Source: Volvox africanus (taxonomy: Eukaryota; Chlorophyta; Chlorophyceae; Chlamydomonadales; Volvocaceae). Taken from it: a stretch of DNA of 64,000 nt. The notes beneath the pieces were generated by a model. It ran no database searches, had not been told where the DNA came from, and was given only the letters and a program-made list of their open reading frames with translations. Location of the stretch: NCBI GenBank assembly GCA_030268105.1, contig BSDZ01000004.1, positions 3,335,001 through 3,399,000 on the forward strand. The letters run 5' to 3'. Below are positions 13,101-25,200 of the stretch, piece after piece. The first letter of the stretch is position 1; the number at the start of each line of letters is the position of its first letter. A program made the translations under genes and the position numbers.

Positions 13101-14059
13101 GTCCCAACTTCCACTGATCGACTCGGTTGCGAATGCACTGTTACTATTACTCTTCCGTACATGTTGTGAATTTCCTTGCAACACGAACAAGTCCAAAATA
13201 AAGCTGAGGTCATACCAAATTAATATAGTTTTTAGCTCAAGTAAAGGGTTTGGGCCAAGCATTACTGATCTGAATTTATTTTGCGTCGGGTAATCACCTT
13301 TACAGTGTAGTAACGGGTGCAGTAAGAAAAATTCAGGCATACTTTTATTTTTTCAAATTTGTAGTTATGTTCCGATCGAAGTAATTTGCATTGAGCCCTG
13401 GGCACCTATCAAGACACGCAAATCTGCTGTGCGACGAAACGGTTTCTCTCTAGAGGTACGTAATCTGATAATCTTGAGACAGTGTCATGATCAGAATATT
13501 TAGGCTTCAAAGCTTCAATTAGCTGGGCAATGGTACTCGATAACCTTACGGCGAAAGCGTTCTTCCCGATAAGCATTCTTTGGACACACCGACGGGTATA
13601 ATTTCATAAAAGAAAAGGAAGTATATATTTCCATGCTATTGTAGGACGTCGCTGGTGCAGTTTATGGCGTTTGGTTACCTGACCTCCCGAGTCGCGGCGA
13701 CTTGCTTTCTGACCGCCTGTTTCCAATTAACTGGCTTGACATGGTAAATTCCAAAGAAGCACCTCTTGGACAATTTCCAAGTACGCACCTGCTCCGGGCG
13801 GCTGATCTTAAGTCGCTGCCCTTCGATACGCTTTCACACCTTCCTCAGCGCGCGAACGTCCCGAGACACGGTGCCTGGCATCCAGGACTTTTAAGTTAGA
13901 AAATGTGATACTGTGTAACTTCATAAACTTACTTACGTATAGTCCTTCGTCCTCCTGGTGTTCTTCCTTGTGCCTCAGGTTTTTCCCTTACCGTGCTTTA
14001 AGGCTGCTCGGCAAGCCCTCAAAGGAGCGAAAGGCATCTAGTATCCATAACACATAAGA
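10173..14059. other. AT-richer gene-poor block
   Basis: About 3.9 kb of visibly AT-richer sequence, strongest around 11.1-13.7 kb. No open frame exceeds about 112 residues, and no splice-compatible exon chain or known domain was found on either strand. No terminal repeats, integrase/RT motifs, tRNA or rRNA were seen. The last ~150 bases are presumably the promoter and 5' UTR of the cyclin-box gene. Confidence 0.5.
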
Positions 14060-15529
14060 ATGGCGTACTGCCGCTTCCGAAGCAGCCTGCCTCTGGACAC
14101 CGCCGGCGGTGAGATGACAAGCTGGGTGAGCCCCTCTTCCACGCCCCCGTCAGCCTGTCTGTCCTCTACCACAGCCGCCCGAGCATCAAGCACACCAACA
14201 GCTGCATTTCACGGGCCCCATCACAGCCCCACTTCCATATTCTCGGGTTCACATCAGGCACAGCTGCTGCACCAACGACTCGTGCTACCGCTGTCACTAC
14301 AACAGTATCCCGGGCAGCAGCCCCATCAAGTACCCGTTGCTGCACCTTCGTGCTCCGAGCTGCAGACACAGACACAACTGCTCCGTCTCCAACGTCAATG
14401 CTACAGCCAAGAGAAAGCGCAAACGCAGACGCAAGATCTGCACGTACAATTTTTGGCGGGAAGTATTTTTATCCCTCGATTTGACGTGGCGCCCTGCCAA
14501 GCCTCCGCTGATGTAGCTCACCACGCAGCTCAACGGCAACAACAAGAACAAGAACAACAGCAACTGCAACAGAAGCAACTGCAACAGAAGCAACAGCAAC
14601 AACAACAGCAACAGCAGCAGAAGCTGCTGCTTTTGCTGCATCAGGCGCGAAGGCGGATACCGCATGTCACAATGTGTTCCTTTTTTCCCGGTGATACTGT
14701 GCTGCCACTTCCTCTTAAGCGTCCCCGAGAAGGCGACTCTCTGGCAGGGCTGCACATGCGCAGTTGCCGCGGCGGCTGCTCGGCGCTGGGCTCAAGCAGT
14801 AGCGTCTTCAGCCGCCGCCTGCTGCGCCATAACTCTATCGACAGCGACGACGCGCAATCTCAGAATGAAGATAACTCCGACAGCAGCTTCGGGTTCGTCA
14901 TTGCACCGACCGTTGCAACCACCGCAACAGCCATCCCCGCAATCACTGAGACGGCCACAATCATCAACAACGCTATACACTATGGCAAGGCGCCTTCTGC
15001 GATGCAGTCTGTGTGGAAGCCCTGCCAGAGCCAGCAGGGTCAGGGTCACCAGGGGCCAACCGTGCAGGTTTGGGCTCATGAGTCGGTGGTATGCCCTGTG
15101 CCACCAGCGGCCCCCCGGCCAACGTTCTGTGCCGCCGATGGCGAGGAGTTCATACTGCAAGCAACCCGCGCCCTGCGCCTCTCCCCTGACACATGTGGCC
15201 GGCTTGCCGTTCATATCTGGCGCCGTGTCGGCGGTATCGTGCGGCTCGTTCTTTCCATCCGACACCCCCAAATCGACGGTGATAACCCACGGGTCGCAGC
15301 GAGTGCGTACCGCATCCACGCCACCGCGTGTCTGTGGGTTGCTTCTAAGGTAGAGGAACAGCGCCGTGTGGTGGCAGAGGCGCGGGAATTGGCAGCGCTA
15401 TCACAGACGTCGGCCGAAATGCTGTGCGCTGCAGAGTTGCGGCTGTTGGCGTGGGTTGAGTGGTGCCCGCTGCGAGGATACTTGCCATCGCCGCAGCAGC
15501 GCTCGGCACCGGGTTGTGGGGCCTCGTAG
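14060..15529 (+). CDS. Divergent cyclin-box (cyclin N-terminal domain) protein
   Basis: An intronless 489-residue frame runs from ATG 14060 to TAG at 15527-15529. The first ~350 residues are low complexity, with a Gln-rich run at about residues 162-195 (14547-14640). A single cyclin box occupies about residues 360-475. It has an early helix (LRLSPDTCGRLAVHIWRRV), the central ACLWVASKVEE segment, and a later AELRLLAWVEWCPL helix aligned with the usual leucine-rich E-x-x-x-L-x-x-L. Lys430 and Glu432 sit where cyclins keep the Lys and Glu that contact the CDK. A regulatory subunit of a CDK is therefore likely. The subclass (A/B/D/P) cannot be assigned, since no destruction box or LxCxE motif was seen. 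No second cyclin fold is visible. The protein may be a partial model if a later exon exists, because no TGTAA was found close downstream. Confidence 0.68.
   Translation: MAYCRFRSSLPLDTAGGEMTSWVSPSSTPPSACLSSTTAARASSTPTAAFHGPHHSPTSIFSGSHQAQLLHQRLVLPLSLQQYPGQQPHQVPVAAPSCSELQTQTQLLRLQRQCYSQEKAQTQTQDLHVQFLAGSIFIPRFDVAPCQASADVAHHAAQRQQQEQEQQQLQQKQLQQKQQQQQQQQQQKLLLLLHQARRRIPHVTMCSFFPGDTVLPLPLKRPREGDSLAGLHMRSCRGGCSALGSSSSVFSRRLLRHNSIDSDDAQSQNEDNSDSSFGFVIAPTVATTATAIPAITETATIINNAIHYGKAPSAMQSVWKPCQSQQGQGHQGPTVQVWAHESVVCPVPPAAPRPTFCAADGEEFILQATRALRLSPDTCGRLAVHIWRRVGGIVRLVLSIRHPQIDGDNPRVAASAYRIHATACLWVASKVEEQRRVVAEARELAALSQTSAEMLCAAELRLLAWVEWCPLRGYLPSPQQRSAPGCGAS
14547..14640 (+). repeat. CAA/CAG trinucleotide tract encoding poly-Gln
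   Basis: A mixed CAA/CAG/AAG tract lies inside the cyclin-box gene and encodes Gln runs broken by Lys, Glu and Leu. It is likely length-polymorphic. Confidence 0.85.
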
Positions 15530-18500
15530 GATACGACGGAGATCCCGTCGTCCAGTAAGGCAGCGAGGTGATAGGTCGTGTCAGAGGTATTTGATGCAGC
15601 ATATGATGGAGCGAAGGAGATCTGGAAGGCAGTTATATTGTGTTTAGTAAATAGAATAAAAGTCAGATAGGTGTCCTGGAGCGAGATGCGGTCTGCTTGG
15701 TCGAACCGCCAAATGGTATAGTTCGGTTAGCGGGTAGTCGCAGGTAGGGGCTGTAGCTGGTGGTGGTGCTTGGGTATGAGTCGAGCTCTATTTTTTTGCG
15801 CAAAGGCCAGCCTGGCACGTGGCACGGCAGTGTGGTTTATTTAGCCCGTTTGCAGGGAAAGAGTTTCTGCCATAAGCGTTCTTAGGTCGCTGAAATCAAC
15901 GGATTTGCTTGGGCTTTGCATGGGCTGCATGGTATGAAATGGCGTTTTGGCACTGCAGGGCGGGAAACCCATTTTGCTCAAGTTTTGCTTTCGTTTCCAG
16001 TTGGCACGTTTAAACTGTTCACTGATTCTCAAAATGGAGCCAGGATGGCCTAGGCTCTTGCCAGTAAATGATGCCGTGAATGCCCAAGCGTCTGTTGGTG
16101 CTAAACTACGCTCGCCGTCCAATGGTAAGAGGCACTCAAGGCAGCAGCCAACAGGGAAAAGAAATTCGCTGATTTGTTATGCGGCTGCTTTAGTGGGTAG
16201 TTAATATCTAAATACATCATGTTGTGATTTCTTATTGTATTTTCTCTATCGGTAGCCTCTGAGGAATTAGGAAACAGGAGGAGGAGCAACTCACAGTATT
16301 GGCAGGGGCCATAAAATCACATTGAACATCTACTTGGCGCGTAGAAACGGATGACGAACAAGCGCGGATGTCGGCTGCTGCCTTTTGTGAAACATGCTTA
16401 CGCCGCTGCTGATTCGAACAACAATTTCCTCGGGGGCGATCATAAAAAAACTTTAGTCAGGATTGAGCTGTATCTTCAGGCGGGGCAGCTAGGTGCGACC
16501 GTATCACACTATTTGTCAGCTGCCTACAGCGTCCTTCTGCTATTTGTTAGTCGAGTGTTGTTCATCACTGTGAGTTGAGAGATGGTGGTCATCGTGGCTG
16601 GTCTGGTTGATTTTTTGTTTTTTGTGTTTTCGTGGCATTAGGAAACGCGCTATGTGTGCGCACCCGGGACAGACAAACAGACGGACGGGCAGATAAGCAG
16701 ACAGACAGACAACAGAAAAGTAGACAAAACGAGGGCCAAACGTGCTTGCAGATGTAAGGTGCTGGTCTTCTTCCTGTTGCATGTCGCGATGTCAAGTGAC
16801 ACTGGCGCGAATGGGATCGTCAAATGTCTCATGTAGGGGTAGTTAGTTCCGTTAGGTCATCAGCACTTTCTGCGATCCGTGCGGGGCAAGTTTTGTTCCT
16901 TCTTTTAATACCCCCGCGTCTCCGCGTGTGCCACCTTATTACGGCCGTCCCCGGCGGCAGAGCTTGGTTTTTTTCTGTAGTCGTGATTAAAACAAGCTGG
17001 TGATATAAGCAGCAGATATTTCCCTTCCTCCCGCGATTATCATGTTATCTGTCGTATGCCGTGGCATAAACCACCACCCGGATATTAGATACCGAACGTG
17101 ACTGAATAAATGTGTGGCTGGAAAGCTTTGTTCCGCTGAGGGCGCCCGTGGGTGGCATGCGGGCCGCCGGGTTTCTCACATTTTCCTTTCTTCTGGTTGG
17201 CTTGGGCCTCGTCACAAAGTATGGGCCTGCTTGGATCTATGTGATTGACCGAAGGTTCATTTATACTGGGCGCTGGACTGAAGGGTTGCGGCAATGTGCG
17301 GCTGAGACCGGATGGGCGGAGGGCTTGGAGGGGGAGGCGAAAGGGCACATATACGTCGCGGCCCCAAAAACGCAGGCAGGCCTTTTATCCGAAGGATGGA
17401 TTCGATGGGTAGAAGGCGCAAAAGCTGTTGTGTTGGAGCGAAGTAAATTCCGCCAAACGGCCGCCTTTAAGTTTCTGTTGCGGCCGGACCCATCTTGTTG
17501 CCGCTGCCTAAAGAGGTGGGCAAGGGAGGGGCCGTTCAGAACCGCCTTGTACGCCGTCTCGTACTTACTGAAAAACGATGTCCAGTGGCATCAGGAGAAA
17601 CATGGTTGAAACAAAAGAAGATGTAATAAATCAGTAGTGACGTCATGTTTCGGCATGCACGGGACGCGATGTGATGCTGAGGCAAGGGCCGGAGGAGGTT
17701 CACACCCATTCGGCCAGGAGATCACCTTCATGCTCTGTCCTTTTGTTGAGCCCCAGTGTTGAATACCCGTTTGCTAAGTTTCGGCAGTCACACAGCGTAG
17801 TGGCCCCTCCAATAACACCCTGGATTGCCAAAGACTGACACTGATTCGTGATTACAATAAAATATATCGACTATTTGAAGGAAACGAGGGGTCAGCGAAT
17901 GAAGAGTGAGATCATTACGTCGTGAACATGACACATCACGGATGAACGCAAATTCACAGAGACAGGAGCCTAATGGTCATAATAGCCTATCATGATAAAT
18001 TTAATTAGCTCGCGAACCGCTCAAGTGTCGTCTTAACCACTTGGACGACCCATACGTTCGCAAGGGTCCGCACGGCTCGCCGCCCGGTATCACTTGATTA
18101 CAACGCAGTGGTATCCTAGAAATTGACCGAGGTTCATCAGTTATCAAATGCGCTGTGCCAGGATGGCGTTTCAATTCGAGATTACGACTATTTATACTAC
18201 GTCCGTACGGCAAGGCGCATAGTTTCAGCTCAAACTTCTAATTTAAAAATATAATTACTGTTTTATGAGGTAGAAGACAATCGATCGTGCCAAGGATAGG
18301 ACAGCCGGGAGTTTTGCAGATTTACATCGCCAAACTTTGCGGCGATTAACTAACTTGGTTGTAGGTTATCCTCATTCACTATTACATCTTTAAATTTTGT
18401 TACAACAATCTGCATCGATACCGAAGTCTCGAGCTGGCGTCACCCTGGTCGTGAGCTCCGCGAAACTCTGCCCCTGACCCAAAGATCCAGCCGATCCACT

Positions 18501-19221
18501 GTCGTAAAGCTCAGCAATACCCTAACAAATATTATAGATTTGATAGTGGAATGATAAGTTGATACGTAAGTATTGTAGAGTGGATTAAATTCCTATCGGG
18601 TAGTTGTTACGACCAATCCGACGCCCGTGTCAGAATGCCTTAACCGGTTGCATCCCAAATGTTGTTGAGGTACAAAGCGTTAAGTATATGTGATTTTGTG
18701 TTTGTTCTGCAGCTTAATGTTCTAATCCTCGGAAGCCGAATCTATCAGCTGGGACGACCCCACGGGCGATGGTCCTTGGGACGAGTGCCCATGGTCTTTT
18801 CTGCACTATATCCTAAATAAATATCTTTGTAAAAACAAATTACGCCATCAGGTGAGGTCTGTCCTTCATGCCTCAAATAGGCACTGCACCCGATGGCTTT
18901 GTTCGTAACTTTCATCATTAATTCTCACTTATGATAAAGGTTATAATAAGGACTAAATTGTGTGGAGCTGAGCAAATAAACAAAATACGAAATGAGAGAT
19001 GTGAACGGGACGATATGCCGTACAAATAGCCACGACGCTGGCATCAAAGTTCAGGTTGTTTTTCCACTTCACTTAAGTTGAATGCCGCATAAAGCTTGCT
19101 ACTTGAAGTTCTGAGGTGTCGTATTGCCGATTCAGAATTAAGAATGGCCGGCAGGATGTTTCGCAATTAGGTTGAAAATTAAGATGTGACATGGTAATTA
19201 TTCGCAAGATTCTTCCTGAGC
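15530..19221. other. Gene-poor region, AT-rich from about 17.6 kb
   Basis: About 3.7 kb without a supportable gene. A 165-residue open frame at 17112-17609 (+) ends just before TGTAA at 17622-17626. It has no recognisable domain and no ATG at its 5' end (first in-frame ATG about 17157), so it is left as a possible transcript only. From about 17.64 to 19.2 kb the sequence is markedly AT-rich, with stops in all frames. The promoter of the tubulin glycylase gene must lie at the right edge. Confidence 0.45.
16668..16713. repeat. GACA-type microsatellite
   Basis: Imperfect tetranucleotide array of CAGA/GACA units in non-coding DNA. Confidence 0.8.
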
Positions 19222-22200
19222 ATGTTGAAGGAATTCAATGACGCTAAAGATACCGACATTAAGCTAAGCAGCTGGGAAGCCCGCAACAAGAAGTACATCC
19301 AACAATTAACAATGCAAAAGAAGCAAGCACAATTGCAGAGTCAGCAGGCTGCAGAGCAAGAACAGGTGAGGGGCCACTGTTTTGTCGTTGTACATGCGGC
19401 CTATTGTTAGATGCATGCCCTGGTAAGGGAACAAGCATTTTATCCTCTCAATAAAACTTGCATTCTACAAGCATAAAATATGTACTATGAATCCGGGCGC
19501 GGCCCCTTGGCCCTAAACAGAAACGCAAGCTCAGGCTATCGCGACGGGTACTTGGCGCAAGCTTCCAGCGCTTACAATCACAGCAAGCTGCCTCAATATC
19601 CCGCAGCTTGGAGGCAGGCTCCAACAGCGCCTCTGACAGCGATGTGGGCTGCGGGGCATGGCCAGGTCCTGGCGTGGAGGACGGGTCCAACCCAAAACTG
19701 GAGCGCACTTGCAGCCACTCGCAAATCCCGAAGCTCCCTCGCCTTGCAGACGCCTTTGAAGCTGCCGGGGGTGTAACCGCGGACGAGCAACACCGTTGCA
19801 GCGGCACAAGCCCCAGCCAAGCCGCGGACGTATCCTCTTTCGGTGGCATAGTCAGTGGCTGTGGTGGTGGCGCTAATGCCGCTGGTCAGCCTTACGTCCA
19901 GCACAGCTTGCAGCTGCGGGTTGGGGGCGGCTCGCTGCGGGCTCCCAACCAACTGTCGCGATCTGTGAGTGCTCAGCGGACTGTTGCTGCACACTTGTCT
20001 TCATGCTATGGTGAAAACGGTGGGTCCGGCAGTGGGGGGCCCAGCTACACCAGGAACCCACAGCATTCTCAGCGCAACACGCAGAACCAGGACCAGCACC
20101 TCAGGAATCGTCAGCGACGCTCTACGCTTCCAGACCCGCCCATGAAGCCTGTGCGTATGGCTGCCAACGGCTGCAACAACGATCCTAAAGACTCCAACGG
20201 CTGTAACGATGATGATGACGGCCCTGACATCGCGTTGAGTGACCGCCGCAGAGCGCGGCGCGAAAGGCCCTTCAGGTCTCAACCCCCAACGCAGCCGCAG
20301 GCGCCTGCACTTGCGGTCGGAGCCAGGACGTTCGTACGCCTGGCTGCAGCGGCAAGTTTCCCTCCCACACCTGGGGGCTACGTGCAGTGGCGGGCGCGCA
20401 CGCGGCTGCCGGATGGCCAACGCACCTTCTGCATTGCAGGAACGGGTAATCATAGCCATGGCATCCGGGCAGGGCTGCTGGCGCGGGGCTGGTATGAGAA
20501 CCCAGATCGTAACTCGCCTTTCTTCGACTTCAAGTGGGCAGGTGGGGAAGGGTAAGAGGCGTTAGGGTAATGGCAGGTACAGATTACATATACAGAGTCC
20601 TTGCGGCGCGGGGTTGGAATTATTGAGCAAGGGGTTAGGATGCAGTGCGATGCCATGTGGTCTCATTATGCCAAGCTGGATCTGCAAGGGGGTGCAAGGA
20701 GGGGTGTGGAGGGACAGGATTAAGGACCCCGGGGCAACGCCGCGCAGCCGGATCACGCGATTCTTCTACCCTTAGCCCTTTCACGTTTCACGTTTCTCAA
20801 GAATGTGCGACAGCGCTGTGAGCCGTCCGAATTTGTTTAGTGAGCTTGCGCACCGTGACTACCGTGGATGTAATCGGGGTGATCATGTCGGATGGCTTAC
20901 CGGACCCATATCGACGACTGTAAGCTTACCTCTGCGATACGGACGCCATGTTTGCCACCTCTATCTATGTTTCACGCCCCACGTGCCGTGTACCATTGTT
21001 CGTTTTTGAGGTCGCTATTCCCCTAACCGCATCCCTCATCTCACTGGGTTGCCCCTCCCCTCCTCATCGCGAGCAGCCAACCCGCTGGATATCAACCACG
21101 ACACGCTGTGGCCAGGGCAAATCGTAAACCACTTCCGTCACTCTACTTGCCTCACTACCAAACACGGTCTTTGCTACACTGTGCGGGATACCGTGTGGTA
21201 CGAGGCGGCCGATGCGGCGGCTTTTTACCCCAGGTTCGTTGCTCGTTAGGTATCTGTGTTCTTGATATCCGCACCTACGATGCCTGTTCCTGATGTGCCC
21301 GCTTGCGTAGTGACTCGGCTGATAGACTTCCGGCAGTTTGTTTCGGGTGACCGTATGGCTCTCTCCGGGTGGGGTCTGAAGTAGAGGAGTTGAAGTTGGG
21401 AACAGCTGGCTGAGTGTCTGGTGAAACACACCCATCCACCCATTTCCACACACCCACACCCACCACACACATGCACCACATCTCCTTTTTTCCCCTTCTC
21501 TCTCAGCCTCTCTTGTAGAAAGTCCCTCCGACCGACCCAACAAGTGTGTTGGAGGGTCCTGCGTGACTGCGTACATGCCTGGCAACCCTTTCCTTCCGCC
21601 GCCTGCTTACAACTGAATCTGCTGATAATGTAGGACCCCAATATCTTGGGGTAGTTTCGTGATTCTAGGAACGTGGGCCTGAGGGCACCGTCGTTGCCAT
21701 ATCCTGCCTCTCCGTAGTGGCGGTATGGTTATGACAACCCCCCACCCGAGCAATTATAGAGAAAAGATTTCGCGGTCCTGACGCAGCCCCCAAACGTTTA
21801 TGGCGCCCATACGCCATGAATGTGCCACCTTAGGGCGTACGACATCACGGACGAAACTTCTCGCCGGGAGTTCATGCATGACGTCCGCTGGACTGCTGCG
21901 GAATCGCTTATCAAGCGTGCGATAAGTGACGGCGCAGTTTGTACGACACACGTGCCTTACAGCCCGAGGAGGAAGTCCATCAATCACGGCCCTCAACAGC
22001 AGCATGGTAAGACGTCCCCGGTGGCGGTGGCAGCTGCTGATGCAGGCAACGGCCACAGCAGCGGCGGCGACGGTGGCGGTGGCGGTGGCGGTGGCGGGTC
22101 TAAAGGCAGCGACGTAACCCCACTTGGCGACGGCTCCGGTGACAGCACGGCCTATAACGGTGGCGGCTGTGGTGGAGATGACAGTGGCGGCGGCGGCGGT

Positions 22201-25200
22201 GGCGAGGCGATGCATCGACTGCAGCAGCGCGCAGACTCAATGCCCCTGGTTGACCTTCCGTCGCTACGTCTGGCATGCAGGTGGGTAGGCGGGGGGTTTG
22301 CTTAGCATCCTAAAGGTATCCAGGGCATCAAGCATGCACTCGCGCTCTCAGTTCTTTGAGGTTCGCGCCTAGTAATGTGCAAAACCGGCAAACGGAACAC
22401 GAACCTGGCACGACGTTTTTCACCATAACTTTGATTTTCCTCCAACGGCGTGAACTGGAAAACGGGCTATCCAGGGTGGTGGCAGCGCGGATGCGACACC
22501 AGCGCCATCTCCGAGTCGTGCACGAAAGCGGCACTGGCCGTGTAGGCGGCCGAAGTGGCAGCTGTGGCCGGGAAGGCCGCGAGGACACGGACGAGCCGCT
22601 GCCGGACGTAGAGTTCAGCACTGCGCAGTGGCAGCAGCTTGTCAAGCACAGGGCGCTGTCGTGCAGCATCCCGGTGCTGCCGCAGCCCCAATTTGATCCC
22701 AGCTGGATACAAAATCGCTCCTTCATCACAAGCGCTTTGCTGCCGCCACAATCAAGCGTCCCGGAGGAGCCAAAACGCAGCTGCGGTGGAGGTGGGGGTG
22801 GCGGCGGCGGCGGTCGGGGCAGCCCCGTCCGTAAGAGTAGGGCTTCAAGGAAGGGCAAGGATCCTCAGCGGCACCACCGACGCCGCGGCGGTGGCGGCGG
22901 AGCTGGAACCGGGACGGACGGCGAAACTGGCTGCGGGAGCGACGGAGAGGACACCGACGGAAGCAACGCTGGCGGTGATGACGGGAGGCCGTCAGTATCG
23001 GCATCCTTTGCGGCCACCGGGTCCGCGGAGGATGTGGACACGGACGGCGACGCCAGGTCGACGGTGGCGGCTGCTCGACCCAGTGGCCCCATCGCTGTCG
23101 TCGACGCGGCTGAACTCCTGCGAAAAGTGTACGGCAAGGCTCGCCGGGGCCACTCGGCGCCGCCGTCACATCGGCGGCAAGGTGGCCCGTCAAAGTTTTC
23201 GGCAGCGGCAGCAACAGGCGCGCAATCTGAGCCGGATATGGTAGATGATCTTGGCGCGTCCATGTCAGTGCCAGTGCACACGTCCTCCTCTCCACAGTGG
23301 GAGGCGTCGCTGAGAGATGTAAGCAGTGGCGACCGCGATGCTGGCGGCGAAGGCAGCAGCGGCGGGGATAGCGACGATGCTTGTGCGTCCATCGGGCCCA
23401 GTTGGCTCCCAGAGGACCTGCCGGCCATTTGCTACGATGATGCCGCCCTGCAGGTGGGTGTGATAATGACACTCAGGGTTAGGAAACAAAGAACGGATCC
23501 CGTCACAGGAATCCGCGGGCGCTGCTTACTAACTGCATGTTAGGTTACAAATAGCAAGTAAGCCGTTAGCTGATTGGCTGAAAAAGGGGTGGGGAATTAC
23601 ACCGGGTGCACCATGCCGTGTCTGGAAAAGGAATGCCAAACAGTGATATCGTGCGATGGTATTGCCTGGGCCTGGGAATTGCCTGGCCTGGTGGCGGCAG
23701 ATGCATCCTGTACGGGCACAGGCACGGGCGGTTCCTTACACGGCAGGTCTCCAGGTAAGGGCTGCGATGTCGGTGCCTGGATCTCAGTCCGCCGGAGAAG
23801 GTCACCCACAATCCTTCTTCCCGCCCTCTCCCACTAAACCGCCCATCTGACCATTTCCTTCTTCTCTGCGTTTCCGGTTCTTCTCTTGATCATCATGGTA
23901 CAAGTAATCCCGGACCTTGTTCGCAACCATCACCACTCCATCAGGCGCTAGATCTTGATACCTGGCGCGAAGCCGCAGTGGCCATTCTTGACGCCCTTGA
24001 GGGTAGCGCCGTTCAGACCCACATCTCGGGGACCAACAATATCTGGATTGTGAAACCCGCTGGCAAAAGCCGCGGCCGGGGCATCCGCCTGTTCAACGAC
24101 CCCGACGCGCTGCTCTCCTATGTGCGGGGCGAGGAGGCGCAGGGTCTGGAGTCGCGCTGGATCGCACAGAAGTACGTGGAAAGGCCCCTCATCATTTCGC
24201 GTCGGAAGTTCGATATCCGGCAATGGGTGCTTGTCACGGGCTGGAATCCGTTGCAGGTACAGTACCGATGACGGGTTTGCCTAGGGGGAATGATCGGGTT
24301 GCGTGGGTGTGCATGATGATGATGATGATGTTAACCGATATGGTAGATGGTCGAAAGAGTGGCGGATGAGTGAGGAATAGGGCCGTTCGATCATGACGTC
24401 AGCTGCTTGTGTCCGCCGCTGCCGGCCCATCAATTGAGGCCAAAATTATTCTGGAGTCCTGGAGTGCGCGTGAGTATGGTGACTGTCATCCAGATGGCTA
24501 TCCACTTTTATTACACCTGCGCCTTCCTAGCCCCACAACCAGCAGACGTAGCTTCCCGCCCAACCAACCAGAGTCCCAACCTAACCCAATCCCCCCAAAC
24601 TCAGTAGGCCTGGTTCTACTCGACCTGCTACTTGCGCTTTGCTGCCGATGACTACGACCCCAACAACCTGGACGTATTTCAGCACCTCACGAACAACAGC
24701 GTCTCCAAGTACTACGAAGGACCAAAGAAGGAAGGTGAGATGAGGGTTATTGCCGGTGCTGCTACGGCAAGGCATGGAGCCGGCACGGGTCCTTTTTATG
24801 AATTGGGGTTTCACGTCTGTACTACGATCTTCGCGACTGAAACGGTTTGCTACCGAACGCTTTGATCCGGTCACCTGCTGCTTGAGAGAAACCTTAAGGA
24901 GTTGCGGAAGCTGTATCCAAAACGCAGGCTCGCGTCTGTGCCCTTACCCGATCCCTCTGCCTGGTATGCGCCAGGCATTGAAATCTACTGGCATTTTGGT
25001 CAACCCGACAATGGACGATCCACATTACGCCCGTCCGCACCCCTGCCGCTGCCGCAGATGAGATCACGGCTGCCGGCAACATGTGGTCCATTCCGCGGTT
25101 TCAGCAGTGGCTGGCCGAGGTGTACGGTAGGGACGACATCTGGCAGGTGTTGCTACAGCCGGCCATGAGGCACATCGCCATCTGCACGCTCAAGAGTGCG

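Noticed and set aside
17112..17609. 165-residue plus-strand frame followed by TGTAA
   Set aside because: No ATG at its start, no recognisable motif and a 3' UTR of only ~12 bases. Not enough to call a gene.
22726..23472. 248-residue minus-strand frame
   Set aside because: Antisense to a Gly/Ser-rich exon of the TTLL3-like gene. No domain, and composition is typical of a high-GC shadow frame.
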